Below are positions 48,617-57,517 of a DNA stretch of 64,000 nucleotides, piece after piece. The DNA comes from Chloroflexota bacterium. Its GTDB lineage: Bacteria; Chloroflexota; Anaerolineae; SpSt-313. The notes under the pieces were generated by a model. The model had not been told where the DNA came from. It was given only the letters and a program-made list of their open reading frames with translations, and ran no database searches. The stretch covers positions 62,001 through 126,000 of the forward strand of contig JAKPJZ010000161.1 of the NCBI GenBank assembly GCA_029553955.1, given 5' to 3'. Both the position numbers and the translations under genes were made by a program. Numbering within the stretch: the first letter of the stretch is position 1; each line of letters begins with the position of its first letter.

Positions 48617-50485
48617 TCACCTCTGCCCGCCCCCGGCCACGACGATCGCTTCGCGCTCGGCGCCGGGCTGTGGCCGGGGCACGCCCTCATACACGCGCCC
48701 GGCAAGGCGGTAGAGGGCCTGCTGCAGCGATTGGATGGCCATGCGGATGACGGCCGCATCGCCGGTCTGCATGGCGCGTCGGATGCGATCGGCCTCGAGC
48801 GTGATGCTCTGCCGCTCCTCGGCTGAGAGCCGGGGGCCGAGCTGGCGCAGGCTGCGTTCGGCAAACATGATGGCCTGGTCGGCCTCGTTGCGCGCTTCGA
48901 TCGCCTCGCGGCGGCGGCGGTCGGCGGCGGCGTGCTCGCGGGCCTCGGCCATCATGCGCTCGATATCGGCCTGGCTGAGGTTGGTCGACGCCGTGGCCGT
49001 GATCTGCTGGGCGCGGCCGGTGTCTCTGTCGCGGGCGGAAACGCTGAGGATGCCGTTGGCGTCGACGTCAAAGGTCACGTCGAGCAGCGGCGTGCCCCGC
49101 GGCGCTGGCGGAATGCCCTCGAGCCGGAAGCGACCCAGAGGCATGTTGTCGGCGGCGAACTCGCGCTCGCCTTGCAGCACGCGGACCTCGGCGGCCGTCT
49201 GGCCGTCGACGGCGGTGGAGAAGGTCAGCGTCCTGCGTGCTGGGATGGGCGTGTTGCGTGGGATCAGCACAGTCATGAGGCCGCCGAGGGTCTCGACGCC
49301 CAGGGAGAGGGGGGTAACCTCGAGCAGGACGATGCTTTCGACCGCGCCCGAGAGCATGCCTGCCTGCAGCGCCGCCCCGACGGCGACGACCTCATCGGGG
49401 TTCACGCCCCGGTGCACCTCCTTCTCGCCCACCAGGCTGCGCACCATGCGGTTGACTGCAGGCATGCGCGTGGCACCGCCCACCATGACCACCTCACGCA
49501 CGTCGTGCGCGGCCAGGCGGGCATCGCCGAGTGCGCGCTCGAAGGGCGGGCGCAGGCGCTCGGTGAGGTCGGCGGTGAACTGCTCGAACCTGGCCCGTGT
49601 CAGGCATGTCTGCAGGTGCCGGGGGCCTGCGGAGGTCGCGGCGATGAACGGCAGATCGATCTCGGCTTCGAGCACCATCGAGAGCTCGGTCTTGGCGCGC
49701 TCGGCCGCCTCGCGCAACCGCTGCAGAGCCTGGGGGATGCGGCGCAGGTCGATCCCCTGGGCCTGCTGGAACTCGCTGGCGATGGCGTCGATGATGCGCT
49801 GGTCATAGTCGTCGCCACCCAGGTGCGTGTCGCCGCTCGTGGCGAGGACCTCGATGACGCCTGCGCCCACGCGGAGGACGGAGACGTCGTAGGTGCCGCC
49901 GCCCAGGTCGAAGATGAGGATGTGGTGAGGCTCTTTCTTCTCGAGGCCGTAGGCCAGCGATGCTGCCGTAGGCTCGCTGGCGATGCGCAGGACGTTGAGC
50001 CCGGCGATGGTGCCAGCGTCCCTGGTCGCCTGGCGCTGGGCATCGTCAAAGTAGGCCGGCACGGTGATGACCGCCTGGTTCACAGGCTCGCCGAGGTAGG
50101 CCTCGGCATCGCGCTTGAGCTTTTGCAGGATCATCGCCGAGATCTCTTGCGGCGTATAGTCGCGGCCCTTCTGAGGGATGCGCACCCTCGCGTCGCCTGC
50201 CGGCCCCTCGACGACGTGGTAGGCGACCAGATGAGCTTCGTTTTGGACCTCGCTGAAGCGCCGGCCCATGAAGCGCTTGATCGAGTAGACCGTGTTCTCG
50301 GGGTTGATCGCGGCCTGCCGGCGTGCCTGGCCGCCGACGATGATCTCGCCGGTGCGGGTAAAGGCCGCCACCGATGGGGTAACGCGCCCGCCCTCCGAGT
50401 TAGGGATGGCGGTGGGGTGCGGTCCCTCCATCACCGCGATCGCCGAGTTGGTCGTTCCCAAGTCAATGCCGACCGCCTTGGGCAT
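48617..50485 (-). CDS. dnaK: Hsp70/DnaK-type chaperone
   Basis: VGIDLGTTNSAIAVMEG, IFDLGGGTYDVSVL, VVMVGGATRMPAV. Confidence 0.92.
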   Translation of the reverse strand: MPKAVGIDLGTTNSAIAVMEGPHPTAIPNSEGGRVTPSVAAFTRTGEIIVGGQARRQAAINPENTVYSIKRFMGRRFSEVQNEAHLVAYHVVEGPAGDARVRIPQKGRDYTPQEISAMILQKLKRDAEAYLGEPVNQAVITVPAYFDDAQRQATRDAGTIAGLNVLRIASEPTAASLAYGLEKKEPHHILIFDLGGGTYDVSVLRVGAGVIEVLATSGDTHLGGDDYDQRIIDAIASEFQQAQGIDLRRIPQALQRLREAAERAKTELSMVLEAEIDLPFIAATSAGPRHLQTCLTRARFEQFTADLTERLRPPFERALGDARLAAHDVREVVMVGGATRMPAVNRMVRSLVGEKEVHRGVNPDEVVAVGAALQAGMLSGAVESIVLLEVTPLSLGVETLGGLMTVLIPRNTPIPARRTLTFSTAVDGQTAAEVRVLQGEREFAADNMPLGRFRLEGIPPAPRGTPLLDVTFDVDANGILSVSARDRDTGRAQQITATASTNLSQADIERMMAEAREHAAADRRRREAIEARNEADQAIMFAERSLRQLGPRLSAEERQSITLEADRIRRAMQTGDAAVIRMAIQSLQQALYRLAGRVYEGVPRPQPGAEREAIVVAGGGQR

Positions 50486-50507
50486 GGCCTACCTCCTGCG
50501 CGTGCCC

Positions 50508-50523
50508 AGCAATTCCCGTGCCA
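50508..50523 (-). promoter_or_regulatory. Sigma-54 promoter TGGCACGGGAATTGCT
   Basis: 23 nt upstream of dnaK-like start. Confidence 0.82.
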
Positions 50524-50576
50524 GCAGTTACGCGAATTGGGGGGATTGGGGCAATTCTGCCGATTGGGGCGCTATG

Positions 50577-50592
50577 TGGCACGTTTCTTGCT
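50577..50592 (+). promoter_or_regulatory. Sigma-54 promoter TGGCACGTTTCTTGCT
   Basis: Upstream of response regulator; divergent from 50508-50523. Confidence 0.82.
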
Positions 50593-50635
50593 AACATGCG
50601 GATAGCATCAGCACACGGAGCGAGGGAACTCGACG

Positions 50636-51085
50636 TTGCTCGAGGCATCATACCAGATCCTGGTAGTTGAAGACGATCCGATCCTGGGGAACATGCTCAG
50701 GGAGATCCTCTCAGACGCCGGCTATCGCGTCCGCTGGGCGCAGGATGTGATCGCCGCGCTCTCGGCCCTGGAGCAGCAACCCGTCGATCTGATCACGCTC
50801 GACATCGAGTTGGGCACCTACAGTGGGCGCGGCTTGCTGGCCCTGCTCAAGGCCGACCCGCGCACCCGCGATATCTCGGTGATCGTCGTTTCGAGTTGCC
50901 AGCCGGACCCCGACCTGTGCCAGATGGCGCAGCATGTGCTGAGCAAGCCGTTCAACGTCGCCGTACTGCTGCAGCTTGTCGCGGCCTCCATCGATGGGCA
51001 GGGCCCGGCTTGCCTGGCGCGCTGGCAGCGGGCGGCTGCGAACGACAAGATCGGATGGGAAGTGGCACGTGAGATACTGGACTAG
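50636..51085 (+). CDS. Single-domain response regulator
   Basis: TTG start; QILVVEDDPILGNMLREIL, phospho-Asp LITLDIEL, VLSKPFNVAVLL. Confidence 0.85.
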   Translation: MLEASYQILVVEDDPILGNMLREILSDAGYRVRWAQDVIAALSALEQQPVDLITLDIELGTYSGRGLLALLKADPRTRDISVIVVSSCQPDPDLCQMAQHVLSKPFNVAVLLQLVAASIDGQGPACLARWQRAAANDKIGWEVAREILD

Positions 51086-51581
51086 GACGAGACTATCCGT
51101 CGCCGAAGTGCGGCAGCGTGCGATGCGCTACTTTGGCACAGAGGCGGTGCCCGACATGGCGCTGGTGCTGCGCGAGCCAGGGCGGCTGCTGTTCTCCGAT
51201 CCGTCGGGCGACCTGGCTGTGCGCGTCGATGCCGGGCAGCCCAATACCGTCAGCGTGATCACCAGCCACTGGCACGCGCAGGCCCAAGAGTTCCTCAAGC
51301 GCCAGGTGGAGGCCGAAGGGGGCGTCATCCACTATGAGGCGGTGAGCGAGCGGCCGCCCGGCGAGATCCTGCAGCACGCGCGCGAGTACTTTGGGCAGGG
51401 CGCGCAGGGCCTCGGCCTGGCCGTCTCGGCTGAGCAGCCACAGAGCGTCGAGTTTAGCGGCGGTGGCGGGCAGGTCACTGTGGCTGTGCGCAGCAACGGG
51501 CAGGCGAGCATCCATGTCAGTGCCCGTGAGTGGGATTACCACGCGGAGCAGTTCGTGCGCCAGGTGACGAGCGAGCACTAG
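51069..51581 (+). CDS. Hypothetical protein with an internal tandem duplication
   Basis: GTG start overlapping previous gene; two about 65 aa repeats (VRQRAMRYFG...FLKRQV / ILQHAREYFG...FVRQV). Confidence 0.68.
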   Translation: MRYWTRTRLSVAEVRQRAMRYFGTEAVPDMALVLREPGRLLFSDPSGDLAVRVDAGQPNTVSVITSHWHAQAQEFLKRQVEAEGGVIHYEAVSERPPGEILQHAREYFGQGAQGLGLAVSAEQPQSVEFSGGGGQVTVAVRSNGQASIHVSAREWDYHAEQFVRQVTSEH

Positions 51582-51603
51582 CCCACTGCAGGGGAGAGCA
51601 CCT

Positions 51604-53379
51604 ATGCTCCGTCTTCGTATCCGCCCTGAGTGGGCGCTGCGCGGTGCCATTGTTCTTGGCGCCCTCGCCGTCGCCGGCACGGTGCTGCTGGCCATCGCCG
51701 CGCTGCGGCCGGAGCTTTTCGCCGCCGATGCCGCCTGGTTCGTCGCCGACCTGCTCGCGCCGCCGCATTCGGTGGCCGATCTCCTCGCCAGCCCGCCCGG
51801 CGCGGGGAAGACCGTCGACGTGGACGCCTACCTGTCGCCAGCGGGCACTCTGCGTTGCACCGGCGCGGGCAGCGTCATCCTGGCCGACCGCCCGTTCAGC
51901 CGCGAGCTCGCCGTGCTTGGCAGCACCCAGGCCAACCCCCTGCTTGACGATGCGCCCTGGCTCGCCCTCGCCTCGGGGCCCGGAGTGCCGGCGGCGGCCG
52001 ATCTACCCTACCACGCGCGCGTGCGCGGGCGCCTGACCGAGCCTGCTGCGAGCGATGGCTGCTCGCCCGGCACGCCTGTGTTTCTCGTGGAGAGCGTCCT
52101 GCGCACCTACGTGCAGGACCCGGCGAAGGTGGTGGCAGCAGCGGGCGCGGCGCCTGCTGCGTGGCCGCGGCACCATGATGTCGAGATGAGCTGCAGCGTG
52201 CCGCTGCCCCCAGGGTGGCGTGTCGAGCACGCGGGCGACGGCAGCCTGTCGCTGAGCGCGCTCGAGTGGCCGGCGAGCGCGATCACGGTGCGCGTCTACC
52301 CCGGAGAGACACACCACGACCCCTACGAGCCCGACTCGCTGCCGGCGCTGTTGGTAGCCCAGAGCTGGAGCGTTCTTGCGCAGTCGACTGTGCTGGGCCC
52401 CGATGCGACGACGCAGGGCCTGTATGGCTATCGTATCGACCGCGAGGAGGGGCCCGCCGAGCGCAGTGTGGCCGTGCTCTTCAGCGGTCATGGCTACACC
52501 TACGAGCTGGGCGTGCACTACCCGCTCGGCTTTGCGGCCTCGCAGCCGCTGCTCGACGTCTTCTCGGCCGTCGTCGCCGGCTTTGGCCTGAACGCGCCGC
52601 TCACGCCCTCACCCACGCCGCCTGTGCGCCAGGCGCTGGGCCGGGGGCCTTTCTTGAGCGAAGAGGACGCCGTGAAGGCGGCCTGCGGCTGCCTGCGGCA
52701 GGAGATCGATGCGGTGGTGGCGCAGCAGCTCGTGCCCGAGGCCGAAGCGCGCCGCCTGGGCACCCCCTGTGCGACCTTCCGCGGCCACAATGACGCCATC
52801 TGGGCGATCACGGTAGAGACTCCCCTGGCCGAGCGCACCGGCAATCTGCGGTTGCTCATCGATGCGGCCACAGGCCGCGAGCTGTGCCGCGAAGAGATCA
52901 CGCCCGAGCAAGCAGCGGCACAGGCCGCAGTCGTCGCCACTGCGGGCACGGCACAGGTCAAGTTCGTCTCGAGCCGGCCCAAGCGTTGGATCGAGGTCAA
53001 CCTGTCGCAGCAGATGCTGATCGCCTGGGAGGGCGATACCCCCATGCGGCGCATCCTCGTCTCTACGGGGACGGACCTGCACCCCACCGTCACCGGCAGG
53101 TTCTACGTTTACTACAAGACCAGGACGATGGACATGCGCGGGCCAGACTATTTCATCCCGGGGGTGCCCTGGGTGATGCTGTTCTACGAGGGTTATGCGC
53201 TGCATGGCGCCTGGTGGCACTGGAGCTTTGGCCAGCGCGTCAGCCACGGCTGCGTGAACATGACCATCCCTGAGTCGGAATGGCTCTACGAGTGGGCCAG
53301 CCCGGTTCTGCCAGAGGGGGAGTACGCCGCCTGGGCGACGCCGTGCAACCCGGGCACGCCGGTGATCGTGCACTATTAG
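51604..53379 (+). CDS. L,D-transpeptidase (YkuD) with large N-terminal extracytoplasmic region
   Basis: C-terminal HGAWWHWSFGQRVSHGCVNMTIPESEWLYEW; N-terminal TM helix. Confidence 0.87.
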   Translation: MLRLRIRPEWALRGAIVLGALAVAGTVLLAIAALRPELFAADAAWFVADLLAPPHSVADLLASPPGAGKTVDVDAYLSPAGTLRCTGAGSVILADRPFSRELAVLGSTQANPLLDDAPWLALASGPGVPAAADLPYHARVRGRLTEPAASDGCSPGTPVFLVESVLRTYVQDPAKVVAAAGAAPAAWPRHHDVEMSCSVPLPPGWRVEHAGDGSLSLSALEWPASAITVRVYPGETHHDPYEPDSLPALLVAQSWSVLAQSTVLGPDATTQGLYGYRIDREEGPAERSVAVLFSGHGYTYELGVHYPLGFAASQPLLDVFSAVVAGFGLNAPLTPSPTPPVRQALGRGPFLSEEDAVKAACGCLRQEIDAVVAQQLVPEAEARRLGTPCATFRGHNDAIWAITVETPLAERTGNLRLLIDAATGRELCREEITPEQAAAQAAVVATAGTAQVKFVSSRPKRWIEVNLSQQMLIAWEGDTPMRRILVSTGTDLHPTVTGRFYVYYKTRTMDMRGPDYFIPGVPWVMLFYEGYALHGAWWHWSFGQRVSHGCVNMTIPESEWLYEWASPVLPEGEYAAWATPCNPGTPVIVHY

Positions 53380-53852
53380 CCGGGCCGGATCTCTGTCTCC
53401 AGGTCGAGCGCCATGTGGGTTTCACCATCGCGCACCTCGACGATGCGAAAGCCCTGCTGCAAGTAGAAGGCGATGGCTTCGGCCCAGGTGGAGGTGGTTT
53501 CTAGCACGACCTGGCAGTAGCCGGCGGCCCGGGCGCGCTCGAGGAGGTGCTGCAGGATCAGCCGCCCGATGCCGCGCCGGCGCATGGCGCGGGCCACCGA
53601 CATGCGCACGACGCGGGCCACGACCTCAGCCTCGTGGATCAGGGCGCCGGTGCCGACGAGCGCGTCGCCCTGCCAGGCGAGGAGGAAGGTCGCGCCTGCG
53701 TAGTTGGCCACGATGTCCTTGAGGTCGGGATTGCAGGTGGCGTCGATGGCGCCCCAGTGCTCCGCCATGCCGGCGAGGATCAGGCGCCGGGCGGTGTCCT
53801 GATCCTGTGGGCGCAGGGGGCGGATGACTGTGTCAGTACCATTGCTCTCCAT
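53376..53852 (-). CDS. GNAT family N-acetyltransferase
   Basis: VARVVRMSVARAMRRRGIGRLILQHLLERARAAGYCQVVLET. Confidence 0.9.
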   Translation of the reverse strand: MESNGTDTVIRPLRPQDQDTARRLILAGMAEHWGAIDATCNPDLKDIVANYAGATFLLAWQGDALVGTGALIHEAEVVARVVRMSVARAMRRRGIGRLILQHLLERARAAGYCQVVLETTSTWAEAIAFYLQQGFRIVEVRDGETHMALDLETEIRPG

Positions 53853-53885
53853 GGTTCTCTCCCTTACAGGCCATCCGGGCTTGAC

Positions 53886-54027
53886 GCTTCGCCCTCGCCC
53901 GGCTACTACCAGGAAGGGAGGAATTCTCGGCTGGTTGGCTGGCCCGTGGCCGCCCGCGGGCGGCCACGGGCCAGCCAACCAGCCGAGAATTCCCCCCTTC
54001 CTGGTAGTAGCCGGGCGAGGGCGAAGC
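53886..54027. repeat. 142-bp near-perfect loop-free palindrome (1 mismatched pair)
   Basis: 71-bp arms centred on GCCCGCGGGC. Confidence 0.95.
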
Positions 54028-54085
54028 CGCCACCGGGCTATTGCCAGCATGCCGGGGGCGGATGGGTCTCCTCTCCAACAGGCTG

Positions 54086-54529
54086 CTAGAGCTCCGCCAA
54101 CTGCACGCTGGCCCGCCCCAGGCCACGCAGGAGGGCGGCCATAGGTGTGGGTGTGCCCTGCCAGTAGTCGACGGCGCCTTGCAGGATGCTGAGGGCGACG
54201 GCGAACTCGTGCGGCGCGGCTGTGGCGAACTGGCCGGCGCTATCGTAGAGCACGAGGTAGCCGTGCTCGGCCGGCAGCCAGGAGAGGTCGCGCAGCGAGT
54301 CCTCCAGCGCATCCCAGTTGCGGCCAAAGGAGGCGGGGAAGCCGCAGGCGGCGGCGCAGGCGGCGAGGAAATCGACCTTGGCGGCGATGCGGCGGCCGTC
54401 AAGGTAGACAAAGCGCCAGCCGCAGATCGCTGCGCGCTGGGCGATGGCGGCGACGCTCGCCCGCGAGCGGCAGCGGTAGACGCCGGGCGCGACGGTGCCC
54501 ATGAGCAATGCGGCCAGCCTGGCGCTCAT
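54086..54529 (-). CDS. Barstar-family ribonuclease inhibitor
   Basis: YLDGRRIAAKVDFLAACAAACGFPASFGRNWDALEDSLRDLSWLPA. Confidence 0.85.
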   Translation of the reverse strand: MSARLAALLMGTVAPGVYRCRSRASVAAIAQRAAICGWRFVYLDGRRIAAKVDFLAACAAACGFPASFGRNWDALEDSLRDLSWLPAEHGYLVLYDSAGQFATAAPHEFAVALSILQGAVDYWQGTPTPMAALLRGLGRASVQLAEL

Positions 54530-55077
54530 GGCACGACCCGCCTAAAGCTGGCATAGTGATCGGCGGTGTAGTAGAGCTCGCCCTGCGTGCCGGCGACGAT
54601 GCGCCGCGCGCCGCGGTCGGGCGAGCCGGGGGTCACGACGGTGTACTCCTTGTAGTAGCCGCTGGGCTTGCCGGGCAGCAGGCGCTCGCGGTTCTGGAAG
54701 GTCGTGCCGTCTTGGCGGTAGGGGAAGGGGCCGCCGCGGGCGATCAACCGGATGACCTCGCGGCCCTCGGGCGGCAGGTGCTCGTAGCGAACGGTGGCCA
54801 GCCCCTCGCCCGGCGGCGGTGTGGGGATGGTGAGGCCGGCGGGCGGCGCGGTGCTGGCCGCGGGCGTGGCCGGCGAGCGGGTGGCTGTCGCTGAGGCGAC
54901 GATCGCCTGTGCGGGCGCCGCCGCCGCCGCGGCCGGGGTGACCGTGATCAGTTCGGCGGTGGGCGGCGTGGCCGGCGCATTGCCGGGGAGCCGGCCCAAC
55001 GCCAGCATGAGCACGACGAGCAGGATGGCGGCGCCCAGCGGCAACTGCAGGCGGCGGCGAGAGCGATTCATCGGCAT
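54526..55077 (-). CDS. Membrane-anchored/secreted guanyl-specific RNase (barnase/RNase Sa-like)
   Basis: N-terminal TM + Ala/Pro/Thr linker; GGPFPYRQDGTTFQNRERLLPGKPSGYYKEYTVVTPGSPDRGARRIVAG...GELYYTADHYASFR; ATGA overlap with barstar. Confidence 0.87.
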   Translation of the reverse strand: MPMNRSRRRLQLPLGAAILLVVLMLALGRLPGNAPATPPTAELITVTPAAAAAAPAQAIVASATATRSPATPAASTAPPAGLTIPTPPPGEGLATVRYEHLPPEGREVIRLIARGGPFPYRQDGTTFQNRERLLPGKPSGYYKEYTVVTPGSPDRGARRIVAGTQGELYYTADHYASFRRVVP

Positions 55078-55198
55078 GGCCTCCTGGAAGGCGCGAGATG
55101 GCGAGGTACGCGCGGACGACATGGTACCACGGCGCGCAGGGCTGTCAAGAAGGCCGGCCTGCGCGTGGAGCGCCCTGTGCCCGGCGCTATCACGGGTA

Positions 55199-55274
55199 GG
55201 GGTTTTGGAGGTTGTCTGGCGCCGTCGGCCCGCCCGCGGGCGGGCCGACGGCGCCAGACAACCTCTAAAACCCC
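55199..55274. repeat. 76-bp near-perfect loop-free palindrome (1 mismatched pair)
   Basis: GGGGTTTTGGAGGTTGTCTGGCGCCGTCGGCCCGCCCG mirrored. Confidence 0.95.
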
Positions 55275-55437
55275 CCAAAAGGGTTCGCTCCGGTCTTGTG
55301 CGAAGCATTGGGCCCGGACATTGCCGGGGTCTGGGAAGCAACTACGGTTGCAGTACTAGGAACGGCCCGCGCCGCCGCCTATTTCTCCCTCACTACGAAC
55401 TCGCGCCGTTCGCCTGGCGCACGCGGCTGGTCCTAGC

Positions 55438-55872
55438 TCACACAGGCTCGGGCACGGCCGCTGCCGCTGCGCTGCGCTGTGGCGCTTGTTGGAGCGATTT
55501 CTCCAGCTCGCAGGTGAGCGAATGCGTCTCGAACTCTTTGCGCCACTTCCTGGCCCAGTGCTCGAGGCTGTCGGGGGCGCACGCCTGCTGGCCACACAGC
55601 GCTGCCTCTTGGTCGAGGCGATGGTTGGTCGCCTCGGCATCCAGGTTCTGCAGCTTGGCCTTGAAGCTCGAGTCGTCCTCCATGGGAATGGTCTCTTCGG
55701 CATAGGCCTCGAGGGTCATGAGATGCTTGCGGATGCACATCTCGCCGGCCGGGCTGTAGGGACATGCTTGTGCGGCGGCATGGTCCTGAAGCAGCAGCAG
55801 GTGTTTGATGATCTGCTCGTACTGGTACTTGAGGGCGCCTGGCGCCATCGCTCTGAACTCATTCGGTTTCAT
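55438..55872 (-). CDS. Hypothetical protein
   Basis: 144 aa with start MKPNEFRAM and preceding purine-rich RBS; helical, several Cys. Confidence 0.55.
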   Translation of the reverse strand: MKPNEFRAMAPGALKYQYEQIIKHLLLLQDHAAAQACPYSPAGEMCIRKHLMTLEAYAEETIPMEDDSSFKAKLQNLDAEATNHRLDQEAALCGQQACAPDSLEHWARKWRKEFETHSLTCELEKSLQQAPQRSAAAAAVPEPV

Positions 55873-55942
55873 GCTGGTCCTCCCATCCCGTGAGGTTCTG
55901 CTCAACAGCCGTGGATAGGTTCCGTGGCGGTCACTGCCCAGC

Positions 55943-56185
55943 CTGTCATTGCGAGTACCCCAGGGTTCGCCGAACCCTGTGCCCAGCACAGAACCTTGGC
56001 CTGTCATCGCGAGGAGGCGGCCGCAGCCGCCGACGAAGCAATCTCCACGTCGGACATTGGAGATTGCTTCGCTGCGCTCGCAATGACAGTGCCCAAGTTT
56101 CTCAACAGCCGCAGCGAAGCAATCCCCAACGTGGCCGTGACGTGCATGGCTGGGGATTGCTTCGCTGCAGCTCGCAATGACAGGT
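55943..56185. repeat. TGTCATTGCGAG-family palindromic repeats
   Basis: Same motif, multiple units. Confidence 0.85.
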
Positions 56186-56357
56186 TGAGCAATTGCCCGT
56201 GGCGGCCATGCGCGCAGCGTTATGCTCCGCTGGCCGGCCCTGGCAGGTCACGTTGCCAGACCTGCCCCACCCCCAGCAACCCGCGTGCCAACTGCGGGCG
56301 CCGGCTGTGGCACGGGTTGTGCTGGTGCGGGGCGTGAGAAGCGGACCGAGTGAGGTG

Positions 56358-57299
56358 ATGCGCATGGCTCGAAGACCTGCAGGGCCCCCGCACAAGGGCT
56401 GCGGCGGGTGCGCAGTGCTGTTGGCCGGCTTGCTGGTGGGCGTGGGCCTGGTGGCGGCCAACCTGCTGCCGGGGGCGGGCACCCTGGTGGCGCGTGCCTG
56501 GTCGTTGGCGGCGCCGGGTGGGGCGCGGAGCGGGGCTAGCCGGCTGAGCCGGGCCGAGGTTCAGGCCCTGACGGCTGCCGCCGAGGCGGCCTGGCAGCGC
56601 GGCAACTGGGAGGATGTGGTGGCGAGCGTGACGGCGCTGGCCGAGGCCGGTCTCGCGAGCCGCGCGTACGACGCGCGCCTGTACGAGGCCCATGTCAGCC
56701 TGGGATGGGCGCTGTTGGCCGAAGACAGGCGCGAGGAGGCCGAGGCGCACCTGGTGCGCGCCCTGGAGGTCAGGCCCGACGGGCAGGAGGCGCTGGAAGG
56801 GCTGCGTATGGCGCGGCAGCCGGGGGCGGCTGCGTCGCAGTCCCTGGCGCAGCCCGTGGCGCAGGCGGCGGCGAGCAGCGTGGCCGTCAGCCATGTCGTG
56901 CAGCGCGGCGACACGCTGTTTGCCCTTGCCCGGCGCTTCGGCACGAGCGTCGAGGCGATTATGGCGGCGAACAGCCTCACGGGCAGCACCATACGGGTTG
57001 GTCAGACGCTGGTGATTCCGGCCTGCCCGACGGCGTGCGCGCAGATGGCGCAGGTGACGATGTGCACGCCGACATGTGTGCCCGTATGCCCCTCACCGCC
57101 ACCGCCGACGTGTGTGCCGGTGTGCCCGCCGGTGGTGTGCGTGCCGGTGTGCCCGACACCGGTGCCGACGTGTGTGCCGGTGTGCCCGCCCGTGGTGTGC
57201 GTGCCGGTGTGCCCGCCTGTGGTGTGCGTGCCGGTGTGCCCTCCTGTGGTGTGCGTGCCGGTGTGCCCACCCGTGGTGTGCGTGCCGGTTGATCCATAG
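56358..57299 (+). CDS. Membrane-anchored TPR-like/LysM protein with C-terminal Cys/Pro tandem repeats
   Basis: TM segment; SHVVQRGDTLFALARRFGTSVEAIMAANSLTGSTIRVGQTLVIP LysM; CPPVVCVPV repeats. Confidence 0.82.
   Translation: MRMARRPAGPPHKGCGGCAVLLAGLLVGVGLVAANLLPGAGTLVARAWSLAAPGGARSGASRLSRAEVQALTAAAEAAWQRGNWEDVVASVTALAEAGLASRAYDARLYEAHVSLGWALLAEDRREEAEAHLVRALEVRPDGQEALEGLRMARQPGAAASQSLAQPVAQAAASSVAVSHVVQRGDTLFALARRFGTSVEAIMAANSLTGSTIRVGQTLVIPACPTACAQMAQVTMCTPTCVPVCPSPPPPTCVPVCPPVVCVPVCPTPVPTCVPVCPPVVCVPVCPPVVCVPVCPPVVCVPVCPPVVCVPVDP
57084..57296 (+). repeat. Tandem 27-nt coding repeat (CPPVVCVPV) and related units
   Basis: Four consecutive CPPVVCVPV units preceded by PTCVPVCP variants. Confidence 0.85.
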
Positions 57300-57403
57300 C
57301 CGGGTGCCGGCGAGCGCCAGACGGTTGTGAGGCTCATAGTGCGCACGCCCGTGCGCACTATGAGCTTTTCCCATGCTGCCCACGCAGAGCACCGGCGGCA
57401 ATG

Positions 57404-57508
57404 GGTTCGTAGTTGGCGCTTGAGCGCCTTGACCCCTGCGGATTGGCGCTGCATCCGCACCTGGCGCCATGCTGAAGGGTCAAGGCGCTCAAGCGCCAAC
57501 TACGAACC
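57404..57508. repeat. GGTTCGTAG-family palindromic element
   Basis: GGTTCGTAGTTGGCGCTTGAGCGCCTTGACCC ... mirrored. Confidence 0.9.
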
Positions 57509-57517
57509 TGAGCAACA

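Noticed and set aside
56308-56323. Possible tenth sigma-54 promoter TGGCACGGGTTGTGCT before the LysM gene
   Set aside because: -12 element deviates (GTGCT instead of TTGCT); kept out of the nine-site set.
57084-57296. CRISPR-like tandem repeats
   Set aside because: Units are contiguous 27-nt coding repeats with no spacers and keep the reading frame of the LysM protein.
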